Source: Christensenella sp034926635 (lineage in GTDB: Bacteria > Bacillota > Clostridia > Christensenellales > Christensenellaceae). From it: DNA of 64,000 nucleotides. Shown in pieces: positions 25,596-33,453 of this stretch; within the stretch, counting starts at the first letter, position 1, and every line of letters starts with the position of its first letter. The stretch covers positions 1 through 64,000 of the forward strand of contig JAYFQX010000001.1 of the NCBI GenBank assembly GCA_034926635.1. The letters are read 5' to 3'. The notes under the pieces are model-generated. The model saw only the letters and a program-made list of their open reading frames with translations, did no database searches and was not told where the DNA came from. The translations under genes were made by a program, and so were the position numbers.

Positions 25596-27707
25596 ATGGA
25601 ATATTTCAAACATTTGTTTCAACCAATTAAAATAGGTAATTTTGAGGTGCCAAACCGCATTGTTCATGTACCGACCGATATCAGTTCTTCTAACGCAGAC
25701 GGTTCAGTGAGCGATCGCGATATTCGTCATCACAGCGAAATCGCAAAAGGCGGTGCGGGATTGATCATTGTTGGTGCGACAACGCCGGACTCGAAAACAG
25801 GGCGACCCACGGTGACTTGTTTTGTTGCAGATGCTGATAATTATATCCCGGGGCTTACGCGGCTTGCAGCGTCTATGCATCGTTACGGCGCAAAATGTGC
25901 AGTTCAGCTCCAGCATCCCGGACGTCAATGTGCCATTCCACGGCATAACACGATGTCTACAAACGATATGGTCATCAAGCTTCCGTGGTCTGCCGGACAC
26001 GAAATTGTATATGAAAATGCTGAAGAAAAAGGGAAACCTGTGCGCGCTATGGCAACGGAAGAAGTATTGGAAATGATCGATAAATTTTCAGAAGCTGCCT
26101 GGCGCGTAAAGCAGGCTGGTTTTGATGCGGTGGAACTGCACGCAGCACACGGATACTTGATTTCGCAGTTTATGAGTCCATTGCTAAATCGCCGGATCGA
26201 CCGTTTTGGTGGCAGTTTTGAGAATCGTATGCGTTTCCCGCTGGCGATTATAGATCAGATCCATAAAAAGTGCGGGAAAGATTTTCCTGTGTTGGTTCGT
26301 TATTCCGTTGACGAGTGGGTGCCCGGCGGTCGTGGTCTGGAAGAGAGTATCCTTGTCGCAAAAACGTTGGAACAGGCGGGTGTTGCTGCGCTTGATTTAA
26401 GTCAGTGTGTGCAGGAAAGTCCCGGCGCCGGATTCGATCCCATGTATTATCCAGAAGGATGGACGGTATATGCGTCAGAAGCAATTAAAAAAGAAGTAAA
26501 TATTCCTGTGATCAACAGTCATTCGCTGCGCAATCCGGAATATTGTGATAAGATTGTGGAAGAGGGAAAAACGGATATGGTTGGGCTATCCCGTCAGATT
26601 CTTGCCGATCCTTATTGGCCTGTGAAGGCGTATTATGGAAAAACAAAAGAAATTCGCAGGTGCATATCCTGTCTCACAGGGTGCTGGCAGGAGTCCATGA
26701 TGGCCAAAAAAGAAATCGGATGTGCGATCAATCCGGCTTGCGGGAACGAAGCATTTGACGATATGAAAAAAACCGATCATCCGGCGAATATTGCGATTGT
26801 TGGCGGTGGTCCTGCAGGAATGGAAGCTGCAAGAATTGCGACGGTCCGTGGGCATAAGGTTACGTTATTTGAAAAAAGCGGAGAGCTTGGCGGAGCGATC
26901 CTCGGCTGCTGTATGACACCGGGGAAAGAAAAAATGAAGTGGTATGCAGATTGGATCAGAAACCAGATAGCCGAGCTTGGCGTAACAGTAAAGCTGAATA
27001 CCGCACCAACAATAGAAGAATTAAAAGCCTTTGATATTGTCCTGAACGCCACAGGCGCGTCCTCTTATGTACCACAAGTCTTTGGTAAAATGGAAAATGT
27101 ATTACCCTTTGAAAAAGTAATTGCATGTCCAAAGGTAAGCTGCCCATTTAATCCCGGTAACAGAAAAAATGTAAAAATCGGGGAAAAGGTACTTGTTTGG
27201 GGTGATCATTATGCAGCGGCTGATACAGCGGCGTTCCTGGCGTCTATTGGCAAACAGGTAACGATCGTTACAGAAAACCGTGAATTCGGTTCCAGCATCG
27301 AAGTCATTCATATGTACGTATTGCGGAAACGTTTTGCACAGGCAGATGCCGAAGCACTGGATTCTAAACCATTTGCTTTTCCGGTAAAAGTAATAGAAAA
27401 TTCTACGTTATATGAAATCCGCGATGGGGAAGTGGTTGTAGAAGATAAAGACTTTAACCGTACAACACTGCCAATCGATACAGTAGTAAGCTGCCATACG
27501 CGTGCAAATACGGCTTTATTTGATGAGTTGCGCGCGCAAGGGATAAAAGTGTTAAGCGCTGGGGACTCTGTGCGTCCGCGCAATCTTAATGCAGCGGTAA
27601 CAGAAGGTGCGGCATTTGGGTTAAACGTAGACGGAGAGCTTTGGATGAACCCCAATCATGCCGTCATGAACGAACTGCCGATCGACGTGATCGGTCAATT
27701 AGAATAG
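25596..27707 (+). CDS. OYE/2,4-dienoyl-CoA reductase-type NADH:flavin oxidoreductase (FMN, Fe-S, FAD)
   Basis: A 703-aa three-part enzyme. The FMN TIM barrel (about 1-345) has a canonical ELHAAHGYLISQFMSPLLN motif with both His and FGGSFENRMRF. [4Fe-4S] Cys lie in CISCLTGCW and GCAINPACG (about 355-380). C-terminal FAD/NAD domains start at AIVGGGPAGMEAARIA (about 399). Relatives reduce C=C bonds in enoyl-CoAs, bile-acid intermediates (BaiCD/BaiH) and isoflavones (daidzein reductase). ATG 25596 has AAGGGGAAAG upstream. Its place before an isomerase-like and a Gfo/Idh enzyme suggests reduction of a small aromatic or enone substrate. Confidence 0.9.
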   Translation: MEYFKHLFQPIKIGNFEVPNRIVHVPTDISSSNADGSVSDRDIRHHSEIAKGGAGLIIVGATTPDSKTGRPTVTCFVADADNYIPGLTRLAASMHRYGAKCAVQLQHPGRQCAIPRHNTMSTNDMVIKLPWSAGHEIVYENAEEKGKPVRAMATEEVLEMIDKFSEAAWRVKQAGFDAVELHAAHGYLISQFMSPLLNRRIDRFGGSFENRMRFPLAIIDQIHKKCGKDFPVLVRYSVDEWVPGGRGLEESILVAKTLEQAGVAALDLSQCVQESPGAGFDPMYYPEGWTVYASEAIKKEVNIPVINSHSLRNPEYCDKIVEEGKTDMVGLSRQILADPYWPVKAYYGKTKEIRRCISCLTGCWQESMMAKKEIGCAINPACGNEAFDDMKKTDHPANIAIVGGGPAGMEAARIATVRGHKVTLFEKSGELGGAILGCCMTPGKEKMKWYADWIRNQIAELGVTVKLNTAPTIEELKAFDIVLNATGASSYVPQVFGKMENVLPFEKVIACPKVSCPFNPGNRKNVKIGEKVLVWGDHYAAADTAAFLASIGKQVTIVTENREFGSSIEVIHMYVLRKRFAQADAEALDSKPFAFPVKVIENSTLYEIRDGEVVVEDKDFNRTTLPIDTVVSCHTRANTALFDELRAQGIKVLSAGDSVRPRNLNAAVTEGAAFGLNVDGELWMNPNHAVMNELPIDVIGQLE

Positions 27708-27734
27708 CTATAGCAGAAGAAAGGACAGGATCAT

Positions 27735-28598
27735 ATGCTGGATTTTCCAATCGGCGTTATGTTGGACTCGTTTCGAACGGATATTGATCAAGCAATTTCG
27801 CTTGCTGCCGAACTCGGTGTGCAGGGCGTACAAGCTTATGCGGTTGACGGGGAAATGAAACCCGTCAACCTGCCTTCTTCGCGCAGAAAAGAGATTTATG
27901 ACAGAATTACTGCAAGTGGCATGGAAGTTGCGGCAATTTGTGGTGACCTTGGCGGACAAGGCTTTACACGCAAGGAAGAGAATCAATGGAAAATAGAAGA
28001 ATCCATGCGTATTATGGATCTGGCTTTGGATCTTTGCTGTAATGTTGTAACAACACATATCGGGGTCGTTCCGGCAGACAAAAACAGTCAAAGGTACGAA
28101 ACGCTTCTCGGTGCATGTCAAACGCTTGGGGATTTTGCGCAAAGCGCAGGAGCTGCTTTCGCGATTGAAACAGGACCGGAGCAGCCATCCGTGCTAAGAA
28201 GTTTTTTGGATGAAGTCGGCTCGGCGGGAATGCGCGTAAATTACGATCCCGCCAATCTTGTTATGGTTACGGGCTGTGATCCGACAGCAGGCGTGTATGA
28301 GCTAAAGGATTATATTATCCATACACACGCCAAAGACGGAATCATGCTAAAGAAAACGGATCCACAAATCATATACGATTATTTTGCCGAAGGTGGAATT
28401 GAAGATATGAACCTAAAAGAATATTTTCTGGAAACGCCTCTTGGGCAGGGCAACGTGGACTTTGATGCGTATCTTGAGGCGCTCACGGAGATTGGTTATC
28501 ATGGTTTTTTGACGATTGAACGTGAGCTTGGGTCTCAGCCGATTCGCGATTTGGAGCAGGCGGTCTATTTTCTTTATGGAAAGCAGGGTGAAGTATGA
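27735..28598 (+). CDS. Xylose-isomerase-like TIM barrel (AP endonuclease family 2), sugar isomerase/epimerase
   Basis: A 287-aa single-domain TIM barrel. Metal ligands are visible as Glu in FAIETGPEQPSV (about 155), Asp/Asn in RVNYDPANLVM, His in IIHTHAKDGIM (about 197-199), and Glu in GFLTIERELG (about 262). Family members are ketose epimerases, inosose isomerases and, in some gut bacteria, the lyase step of 3-keto-glycoside deglycosylation. It overlaps the next gene by 4 bp (ATGA), a Gfo/Idh/MocA oxidoreductase, and the pair should act in sequence. Confidence 0.87.
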   Translation: MLDFPIGVMLDSFRTDIDQAISLAAELGVQGVQAYAVDGEMKPVNLPSSRRKEIYDRITASGMEVAAICGDLGGQGFTRKEENQWKIEESMRIMDLALDLCCNVVTTHIGVVPADKNSQRYETLLGACQTLGDFAQSAGAAFAIETGPEQPSVLRSFLDEVGSAGMRVNYDPANLVMVTGCDPTAGVYELKDYIIHTHAKDGIMLKKTDPQIIYDYFAEGGIEDMNLKEYFLETPLGQGNVDFDAYLEALTEIGYHGFLTIERELGSQPIRDLEQAVYFLYGKQGEV

Positions 28599-29596
28599 GT
28601 ACATTTCAGATTGTTATCGTAGGAACCGGCTTTATTGGCGCCTCCCATGCAAACGCCATAAAAGAAATGCCCGGCGTAAAACTTGCGGGAATTGTTGAAA
28701 AAGACGAGGAACGCGGAAAAGCTGCTGCAAATAAAAATGGTTGTGCATGGTACCCAAGTTTTGAAGAGATGACGTTAAATAAAACGCCAGACTTGGCAAT
28801 TATTGCATTACCAACATTTTTGCATGAAGAATATGTGATCAAAGCAGCAAATGCCAAAATCAATGTTTTATGTGAAAAACCAGTTACGCTTTCTTTGGAG
28901 TCTTTTGACAGAATGACAAAAGCGTGTGAGGAGAACAACGTCAGATTTATGGTTGCACAAGTCGTACGATGGTGGCCGGAATATGTTGAGACGAGAAAAT
29001 TAATAAAAAGCAATACTATTGGATCGATACGGGTGATTTCACTCGCAAGACTCGCGCAACATCCAAACTGGTCTACCTGGCATACTGATCCGCAAAAAAG
29101 CGGCGGTGCTCTTTTTGACCTGCATATTCATGATATCGATTATCTATACAGTCTTTTTGGAATGCCTAAAAATGTATATGCAATAGGCTGGAAAAGTCAG
29201 TACGGTTGTTGGAACCATGTGGTATCTAACTTGTGTTGGAAAGACGGCACAAAAGCAGTAGTGGAAGCCTCAATGGACATGAAAGGCGGCTTTCCGTTTA
29301 CAAATGAGCTGCGGGTAGCGGGGGAGATGGGAACAATTGATTACCGTTTTACAGCAGGCGTCAATATTAAGGACGGAAATCAGTCATCCGGTATGCTGGT
29401 ATGTCAAGAAGGCGGCAATGCGTGTCAGAAAGAAGTCGTGCAATATGATCCGTTTCGTGCGGAAGTCAGCGCATATATTAGTGCTATTGCAGAAAAGAGA
29501 CAGGCGCCGATTCCGACGGAGCAATCCCGGTGTGTTTTGCAAGTTGTACAAGCAATTGAACAATCATTGGAAACAAACCAATGTATTAAGTTATAA
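28595..29596 (+). CDS. Gfo/Idh/MocA-family oxidoreductase
   Basis: A 333-aa NAD(P)-dependent sugar or cyclitol dehydrogenase. The Rossmann start is IVIVGTGFIGASHANAI. The conserved catalytic Lys lies in VLCEKPVTLSLE (about 92). The C-terminal alpha/beta domain has SGGALFDLHIHDIDYLYSLFG with the typical GG..D.HxxD pattern. Members oxidise sugar hydroxyls, including C3 of glucosides. It is translationally coupled to the upstream TIM-barrel gene. Together they are the core pair of oxidation-elimination sugar chemistry; the substrate is inferred only from context. Confidence 0.9.
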   Translation: MSTFQIVIVGTGFIGASHANAIKEMPGVKLAGIVEKDEERGKAAANKNGCAWYPSFEEMTLNKTPDLAIIALPTFLHEEYVIKAANAKINVLCEKPVTLSLESFDRMTKACEENNVRFMVAQVVRWWPEYVETRKLIKSNTIGSIRVISLARLAQHPNWSTWHTDPQKSGGALFDLHIHDIDYLYSLFGMPKNVYAIGWKSQYGCWNHVVSNLCWKDGTKAVVEASMDMKGGFPFTNELRVAGEMGTIDYRFTAGVNIKDGNQSSGMLVCQEGGNACQKEVVQYDPFRAEVSAYISAIAEKRQAPIPTEQSRCVLQVVQAIEQSLETNQCIKL

Positions 29597-29613
29597 AAAA
29601 GAAGGTTTATAAA

Positions 29614-30465
29614 ATGAATTTAGCATTATGGAACCCAAAAGCAAAGATTTTTGTTCCGGATGGAAAAAAGCAGGAAGATGCATTAGCCAGAACAACTGTT
29701 TTATGTGTATCTGCGCATCAAGACGATACGGAAATCATGGCATATCATGCCATCGGCGCTTGTTATGGCAAAGAAGATGAATGGTTTACCAGTGTGATCG
29801 CTACCGATGGCGCTGGGTCGCCGCGCTCTGGTATCTACAGCGGTTATACTGATCAGCAAATGCAAGAAGTACGCGCAAAAGAACAAAACCATGCGGCGGA
29901 AGTCGGCGGATATGCAGCGCAACTTCAACTTGGCTATACCAGCGCACAGGTAAAGGATGCCTTCATACATGATTTAACGGATGATTTAGTAAAAATTATC
30001 ACGGCATGTAGGCCTGAAATTGTAGTGACACATAATTTAGCCGATAGACACGAGACACATGTTTCCACGGCACTTAGGACGCTTCAGGCGCTTAGAAAAC
30101 TTGCACCGGAATTACGTCCTCAAAAAGTATATTCCATGGAAGTATGGCGCAATTTGGATTGGTTGGATGATACAGATAAGATTGTATTTGATACCTCTAT
30201 GCATCCTAATATCGCCCGTGCAGTACTTGGTGTGTTTGATTCTCAAATTTGCGGTGGAAAACGTTATGATCTTGCGGCGGAAGGCCGCCGGCGTGCTAAT
30301 GCAACTTTTTTGGCCTCGCATGGCGTAGATCAGGTAGAAGAAGCGTCGTATGGTTTTGATATTACACAATTAATGGATGAAAAAAACGATCCTGCGGAAT
30401 ATATGATGGAGCTTCTCAACCGTTTCAATCATGATGTAATGAAGAAAATTAAAAACCATTGGTGA
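29614..30465 (+). CDS. PIG-L (LmbE-like) family deacetylase
   Basis: A 283-aa zinc-dependent N-deacetylase. The signature SAHQDDTEIMAYH near residue 32 carries the His-Asp-Asp zinc and base residues. The third zinc ligand is in NLADRHETHVSTA (about 148-155). Family members remove acetyl from GlcNAc-type sugars or act in mycothiol/bacillithiol synthesis. AAGAAGG lies upstream. It is last in the NAT-to-PIG-L gene set, 17 bp after the Gfo/Idh gene, so an N-acetylated or acylated sugar is a reasonable substrate guess. Confidence 0.88.
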   Translation: MNLALWNPKAKIFVPDGKKQEDALARTTVLCVSAHQDDTEIMAYHAIGACYGKEDEWFTSVIATDGAGSPRSGIYSGYTDQQMQEVRAKEQNHAAEVGGYAAQLQLGYTSAQVKDAFIHDLTDDLVKIITACRPEIVVTHNLADRHETHVSTALRTLQALRKLAPELRPQKVYSMEVWRNLDWLDDTDKIVFDTSMHPNIARAVLGVFDSQICGGKRYDLAAEGRRRANATFLASHGVDQVEEASYGFDITQLMDEKNDPAEYMMELLNRFNHDVMKKIKNHW

Positions 30466-30492
30466 GGAAAGAATTTTTCAAAGATAAAAGCA

Positions 30493-30521
30493 TTGACGAT
30501 ATTCGTCTTTTCGTTTATAAT
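30493..30521 (+). promoter_or_regulatory. Promoter of tRNA-Trp
   Basis: TTGACG (30493-30498), a 17-bp spacer and a perfect TATAAT (30516-30521). The -35 overlaps a small palindrome GACGATATTCGTC. Confidence 0.8.
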
Positions 30522-30543
30522 TTAATACGTTGCTTTTATCAAT

Positions 30544-30617
30544 AGGGGTATGATGTAATGGTAACATTACGGTCTCCAAAACCGTCCTTGAGGGTTCGAG
30601 TCCTTCTACCCCTGCCA
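30544..30617 (+). tRNA. tRNA-Trp, anticodon CCA
   Basis: 74 nt including encoded CCA. The acceptor is AGGGGTA/TACCCCT with discriminator G. The anticodon stem is ACGGT/ACCGT with loop CTCCAAA (anticodon CCA), and the T-arm is AGGGTTCGAGTCCT. The D-arm is short and AT-rich. Confidence 0.95.
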
Positions 30618-30620
30618 CAA

Positions 30621-30647
30621 AACGCCGATTTTGTCGGCGTTTTTTAT
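30621..30647 (+). terminator. Terminator of tRNA-Trp
   Basis: ACGCCGA/TCGGCGT stem with a TTTTG loop and T6 tail. Its right half is duplicated at 30796-30821. Confidence 0.9.
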
Positions 30648-30821
30648 TATGATAAAAAAGGACTCGAACCCGTGAGGGAGAACGAAATGAGCGCTGCCAG
30701 TGGCAGAAAAAGCGAATGTAGTTCTCACTGAGCATGAGAATGTCCCGACCCAAAGGGGAGGGAAATTCCATAGCGAAGTGTATCGAGCGCGACTCTGTCG
30801 GCGTTTTTTATTATGATAAAA
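30632..30821. repeat. Second copy of the tRNA-associated element, after tRNA-Trp
   Basis: A 26-bp sequence (right arm of the tRNA-Trp terminator plus flank) occurs at 30632-30657 and again at 30796-30821. Between them, 30658-30671 is the exact antisense of the tRNA-Trp T-arm (30592-30605). A core of about 125 nt follows, which shares blocks in order with 111-245: GAGCGC.GCC.GTGGC.GA...AGCGA, CTGAGC.AGAG, CGACC.AAG, GAGGGAA and AGCGAAG. The small hairpin is CTGCC/GGCAG here and CCGCC/GGCGG in the first copy, a compensatory base-pair change. No protein is encoded. Confidence 0.8.
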
Positions 30822-30851
30822 TATCGGAATTCATAAAAAACTTATATTAGC

Positions 30852-30880
30852 TTGTTTCTGCCTGAAAGCTGAATTATAAT
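30852..30880 (+). promoter_or_regulatory. Promoter of proC
   Basis: TTGTTT (30852-30857), a 17-bp spacer and a perfect TATAAT (30875-30880). Confidence 0.65.
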
Positions 30881-30910
30881 AAAATAAAAAATATGCGGAG
30901 GCATCATCAA

Positions 30911-31693
30911 TTGAAACAATATAAAACAGGTTTTATCGGCTGCGGTAATATGGCTACAGCAATTATAAAAGGAATGCAGAAATCAGATTTTAATGATATC
31001 TACGCCTTTGATGCAGATGAAAAAAAGGTACAAGCTTTGGAAGGTGTAAGCGCATGCGCAAGCATAGAAGAGCTTTCGGAGACTGTAGATATAATTTTCC
31101 TTTGTATAAAGCCGAATATTATTCCTATGGTCGTACCGGAAATTTCTGTTGCAGGAAAAGCTATAGTTTCCATTGCGGCTGGGGTAACGGTAGAAAAAAT
31201 CCAATCACTTCTTAAAGTAGATGCCCGCATTATGCGCATTATGCCAAATACACCGATGCTGGTTGGGAAGGGCGCAATTTGTGTTCAGTCCCCGAATAAT
31301 TTTTCAGAAGAAGAAGCTGGTTTTATTTCAGAAGTATTTTCTTCGCTCGGTATTGTTGAATATGTTGACGGGAGCCTGATGGATTGCGTTACAGGTGTTT
31401 CGGGGAGCGGCCCTGCCTATGTTTATATGTTTATTGATGCACTTGCCAAGGCAGGAACAAAAAATGGTTTGGATCCTCAAACCGCGCTGCGGCTTTCCAT
31501 TCAGACATTTGAGGGTGCGTGCGCAATGTTGGAGCAAACAGAGGAGACGCCATCCAAGTTAATTCATAACGTTTGTTCACCCGGCGGCACAACGCTGGAA
31601 GCAATGAAGATTTTTGATATTAATGAAACACGCGGAATTGTGGAATGGGCAGTAGATGCATGTATTGCGCGATCCAAAGAATTATCCAAATAA
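30911..31693 (+). CDS. proC: Pyrroline-5-carboxylate reductase
   Basis: A 260-aa ProC, which reduces 1-pyrroline-5-carboxylate to proline with NAD(P)H. The Rossmann start is TGFIGCGNMATAIIKG. RIMPNTPMLVGKGA lies near 115. The dimerisation/active-site signature VTGVSGSGPAYVYMFIDALAKAG is near 160, and SPGGTTLEAM near 220. I prefer a TTG at 30911, 9 bp after GGAGG. The ATG at 30893 would contain that ribosome site within its own coding sequence. Confidence 0.93.
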   Translation: MKQYKTGFIGCGNMATAIIKGMQKSDFNDIYAFDADEKKVQALEGVSACASIEELSETVDIIFLCIKPNIIPMVVPEISVAGKAIVSIAAGVTVEKIQSLLKVDARIMRIMPNTPMLVGKGAICVQSPNNFSEEEAGFISEVFSSLGIVEYVDGSLMDCVTGVSGSGPAYVYMFIDALAKAGTKNGLDPQTALRLSIQTFEGACAMLEQTEETPSKLIHNVCSPGGTTLEAMKIFDINETRGIVEWAVDACIARSKELSK

Positions 31694-31705
31694 GGGATTT
31701 CTTTT

Positions 31706-32152
31706 ATGTTAAAGGAAGTAATAATTTATTCGGATGGCGCATGTTCCGGTAATCCGGGACCAGGAGGCTGGGCATGTGTCCTTCTTTATAAAGGAAATAA
31801 GAAAGAGCTTTCCGGGTATGCGCCAGATACTACAAATAACCGTATGGAACTTACGGCGGTCCTGCAGGGCTTAATGGCTCTAAAAGAACGCTGTAGTGTT
31901 AAGGTACATACAGATAGCGCATATATTCATAACGCGTTTGAAAAAGGTTGGATTATTGCATGGCAAAATAACGGTTGGCGTACAGCTGCAAAAAAGCCGG
32001 TCGAAAATCAGGATTTGTGGAAAGAAATCTTGAATCAGACGAAGAACCACGTTGTGAAGTGGTATAAAGTGAAAGGTCATGCAGATGACGAAATGAATAA
32101 CCGATGCGACGAACTGGCACGTGGTCAAATCAAAGAAAATAAAAAAGAATAA
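31706..32152 (+). CDS. rnhA: Ribonuclease HI
   Basis: A 148-aa RNase H1 that degrades RNA in RNA-DNA hybrids. The four catalytic acids are visible: Asp in IYSDGACSGNPGPGGWA, Glu in NNRMELTAVLQGL, Asp in VHTDSAYIHNAF, and Asp in KGHADDEMNNRCDELA. The basic protrusion GWRTAAKKPVENQDLW is also present. It lies 12 bp after proC, with a poor ribosome site, and is probably co-transcribed. A terminator follows. Confidence 0.95.
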   Translation: MLKEVIIYSDGACSGNPGPGGWACVLLYKGNKKELSGYAPDTTNNRMELTAVLQGLMALKERCSVKVHTDSAYIHNAFEKGWIIAWQNNGWRTAAKKPVENQDLWKEILNQTKNHVVKWYKVKGHADDEMNNRCDELARGQIKENKKE

Positions 32153-32168
32153 GCACGGTCTAAAGAAC

Positions 32169-32212
32169 AAACCCGGTCAAAAATTTCAATGGAGATCGGG
32201 TTTCTTTTTTTA
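32169..32212 (+). terminator. Terminator of proC-rnhA
   Basis: AAACCCGGTC pairs with GATCGGGTTT (one G-U pair), followed by CTTTTTTT. Confidence 0.75.
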
Positions 32213-32249
32213 TAAAACGACGAACGAGCAGGCGAAGCGCATTGCAACC

Positions 32250-32283
32250 AACTATTCGCAAAACACAAGTTTTGCGAATAGTT
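32250..32283. other. 34-bp palindrome (15+4+15) beside the recombinase promoter; dif-like candidate
   Basis: A perfect 15-bp inverted repeat (AACTATTCGCAAAAC and its complement) flanks a 4-nt centre ACAA. No T-run follows on either strand, and rnhA already has a terminator, so it is not a simple terminator. It ends 2 bp before the -35 of the tyrosine recombinase gene. Xer and Cre-type sites are 28-34 bp with inverted arms, and in streptococci and lactococci the dif site lies beside xerS. An operator role is the alternative. Confidence 0.4.
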
Positions 32284-32284
32284 A

Positions 32285-32313
32285 TTGCCGTAAAATTAAG
32301 AATATGTTATAAT
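32285..32313 (+). promoter_or_regulatory. Promoter of the tyrosine recombinase
   Basis: TTGCCG (32285-32290), a 17-bp spacer and a perfect TATAAT (32308-32313), abutting the palindrome. Confidence 0.6.
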
Positions 32314-32382
32314 ATTAGAAATTAAGCAAGTACGCAGAGCTTTTTTGGGAATACTCTTATTAATTGAGGTGCACTTATTTAT

Positions 32383-33453
32383 ATGGATAAAATCAAGAAT
32401 GAAACAAATACAAATTATCACCGTGACCTCGATCAGAAAATGACGGAAAAACTACGCGGCATCATGCGCGAGCTGCCGTCCTTCACAACAAGCTTTTTTA
32501 TTGCAATGGAAAATACAACCACTATACTGACGCGCGTAAACTACGCTGCCGACCTCAGAATCTTTTTTCAGTTCTTAGTCAAGGAAATCCCCGGCTTTTG
32601 CAATAAAAACGTTTCTGAGATCAAGCAGGATGATTTAAAACAAATTACGGTAGATAATTTATACTTGTTTCTAGATTATTTAAATCTATATACTTCTGCA
32701 GAAGATGATGAAAAATTTATTGAGAACCACGACCGTGGCAAAGCAAGAAAAATTGCCTGCCTTCGTTCTTTCTTTAAACATTATTATAAGAAAGGTATTT
32801 TGGAACAAAATATATGTCAGCTCCTGGATACGCCAAAACTGCACGAAAAAGCGATTATTCGTCTTGAACCGGATGAAGTTGCCGAGCTATTGGACGTTGT
32901 GGAAAGCGGCGCAGATTTAACAGAAAAGCAAAAACAATACCATAAAAAAAATGTCAAACGCGATTTTGCAATTTTAGTATTATTTTTAACGACCGGAATC
33001 CGTGTTTCCGAGCTGGTTTCCATTAATATTGAAGACATTGATTTCCGAAATACATGTTTTAAAGTAACACGCAAGGGCGGCAATCAGGTAATTTTGTATT
33101 TTGACAGCGAGACGCAGAACGCTCTTCAAAGTTACCTTGAGGAACGGAAAAATCGTGGAAATTATGCCCTCTCCTCTCCCCTCTTTCTTTCTATGCAGGG
33201 AAGACGTATGTCGGTGCGGAGCGTGGAGTTGATGGTAAAAAAATATGCGCGGATCGCCAGTCCGCTCAAAAAAATATCGCCGCATAAGCTTCGCAGTACA
33301 TACGGAACCATGTTATACGACGAAACTGGCGATATTTATTTGGTTGCTGACGTGCTTGGACACAAAGACGTTAATACGACACGCAAGCATTATGCAGCCA
33401 TGTCTGAGAATAACCGCAAACGCGCATCAAAAGCTGTGAAGCTGCGCGATTAA
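32383..33453 (+). CDS. XerS-like tyrosine recombinase
   Basis: A 356-aa site-specific recombinase. The N-terminal SAM-like core-binding domain (about 30-150) is followed by the catalytic domain. R-H-R-H-Y residues are visible: Arg in TTGIRVSELVS (about 207), His and Arg in SPHKLRSTYGT (about 300), His in LGHKDVNTT, and the nucleophile Tyr in KHYAAMS (about 335). The length equals that of single-recombinase XerS rather than the roughly 300 aa of XerC/XerD. No excisionase or phage genes are nearby. Its stop codon overlaps the convergent 33450 gene. Confidence 0.85.
   Translation: MDKIKNETNTNYHRDLDQKMTEKLRGIMRELPSFTTSFFIAMENTTTILTRVNYAADLRIFFQFLVKEIPGFCNKNVSEIKQDDLKQITVDNLYLFLDYLNLYTSAEDDEKFIENHDRGKARKIACLRSFFKHYYKKGILEQNICQLLDTPKLHEKAIIRLEPDEVAELLDVVESGADLTEKQKQYHKKNVKRDFAILVLFLTTGIRVSELVSINIEDIDFRNTCFKVTRKGGNQVILYFDSETQNALQSYLEERKNRGNYALSSPLFLSMQGRRMSVRSVELMVKKYARIASPLKKISPHKLRSTYGTMLYDETGDIYLVADVLGHKDVNTTRKHYAAMSENNRKRASKAVKLRD

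Noticed and set aside
30660..30821. Second tRNA or tRNA pseudogene after tRNA-Trp
   Set aside because: Only the T-arm antisense and terminator flank match; no acceptor or anticodon arm can be drawn.
32250..32283. Palindrome as a terminator
   Set aside because: No T-run follows on either strand and proC-rnhA already has its own terminator.
32383..33453. Recombinase as part of a prophage or integrative element
   Set aside because: No phage, relaxase, excisionase or attachment-site duplication is nearby, and the flanks are housekeeping genes.
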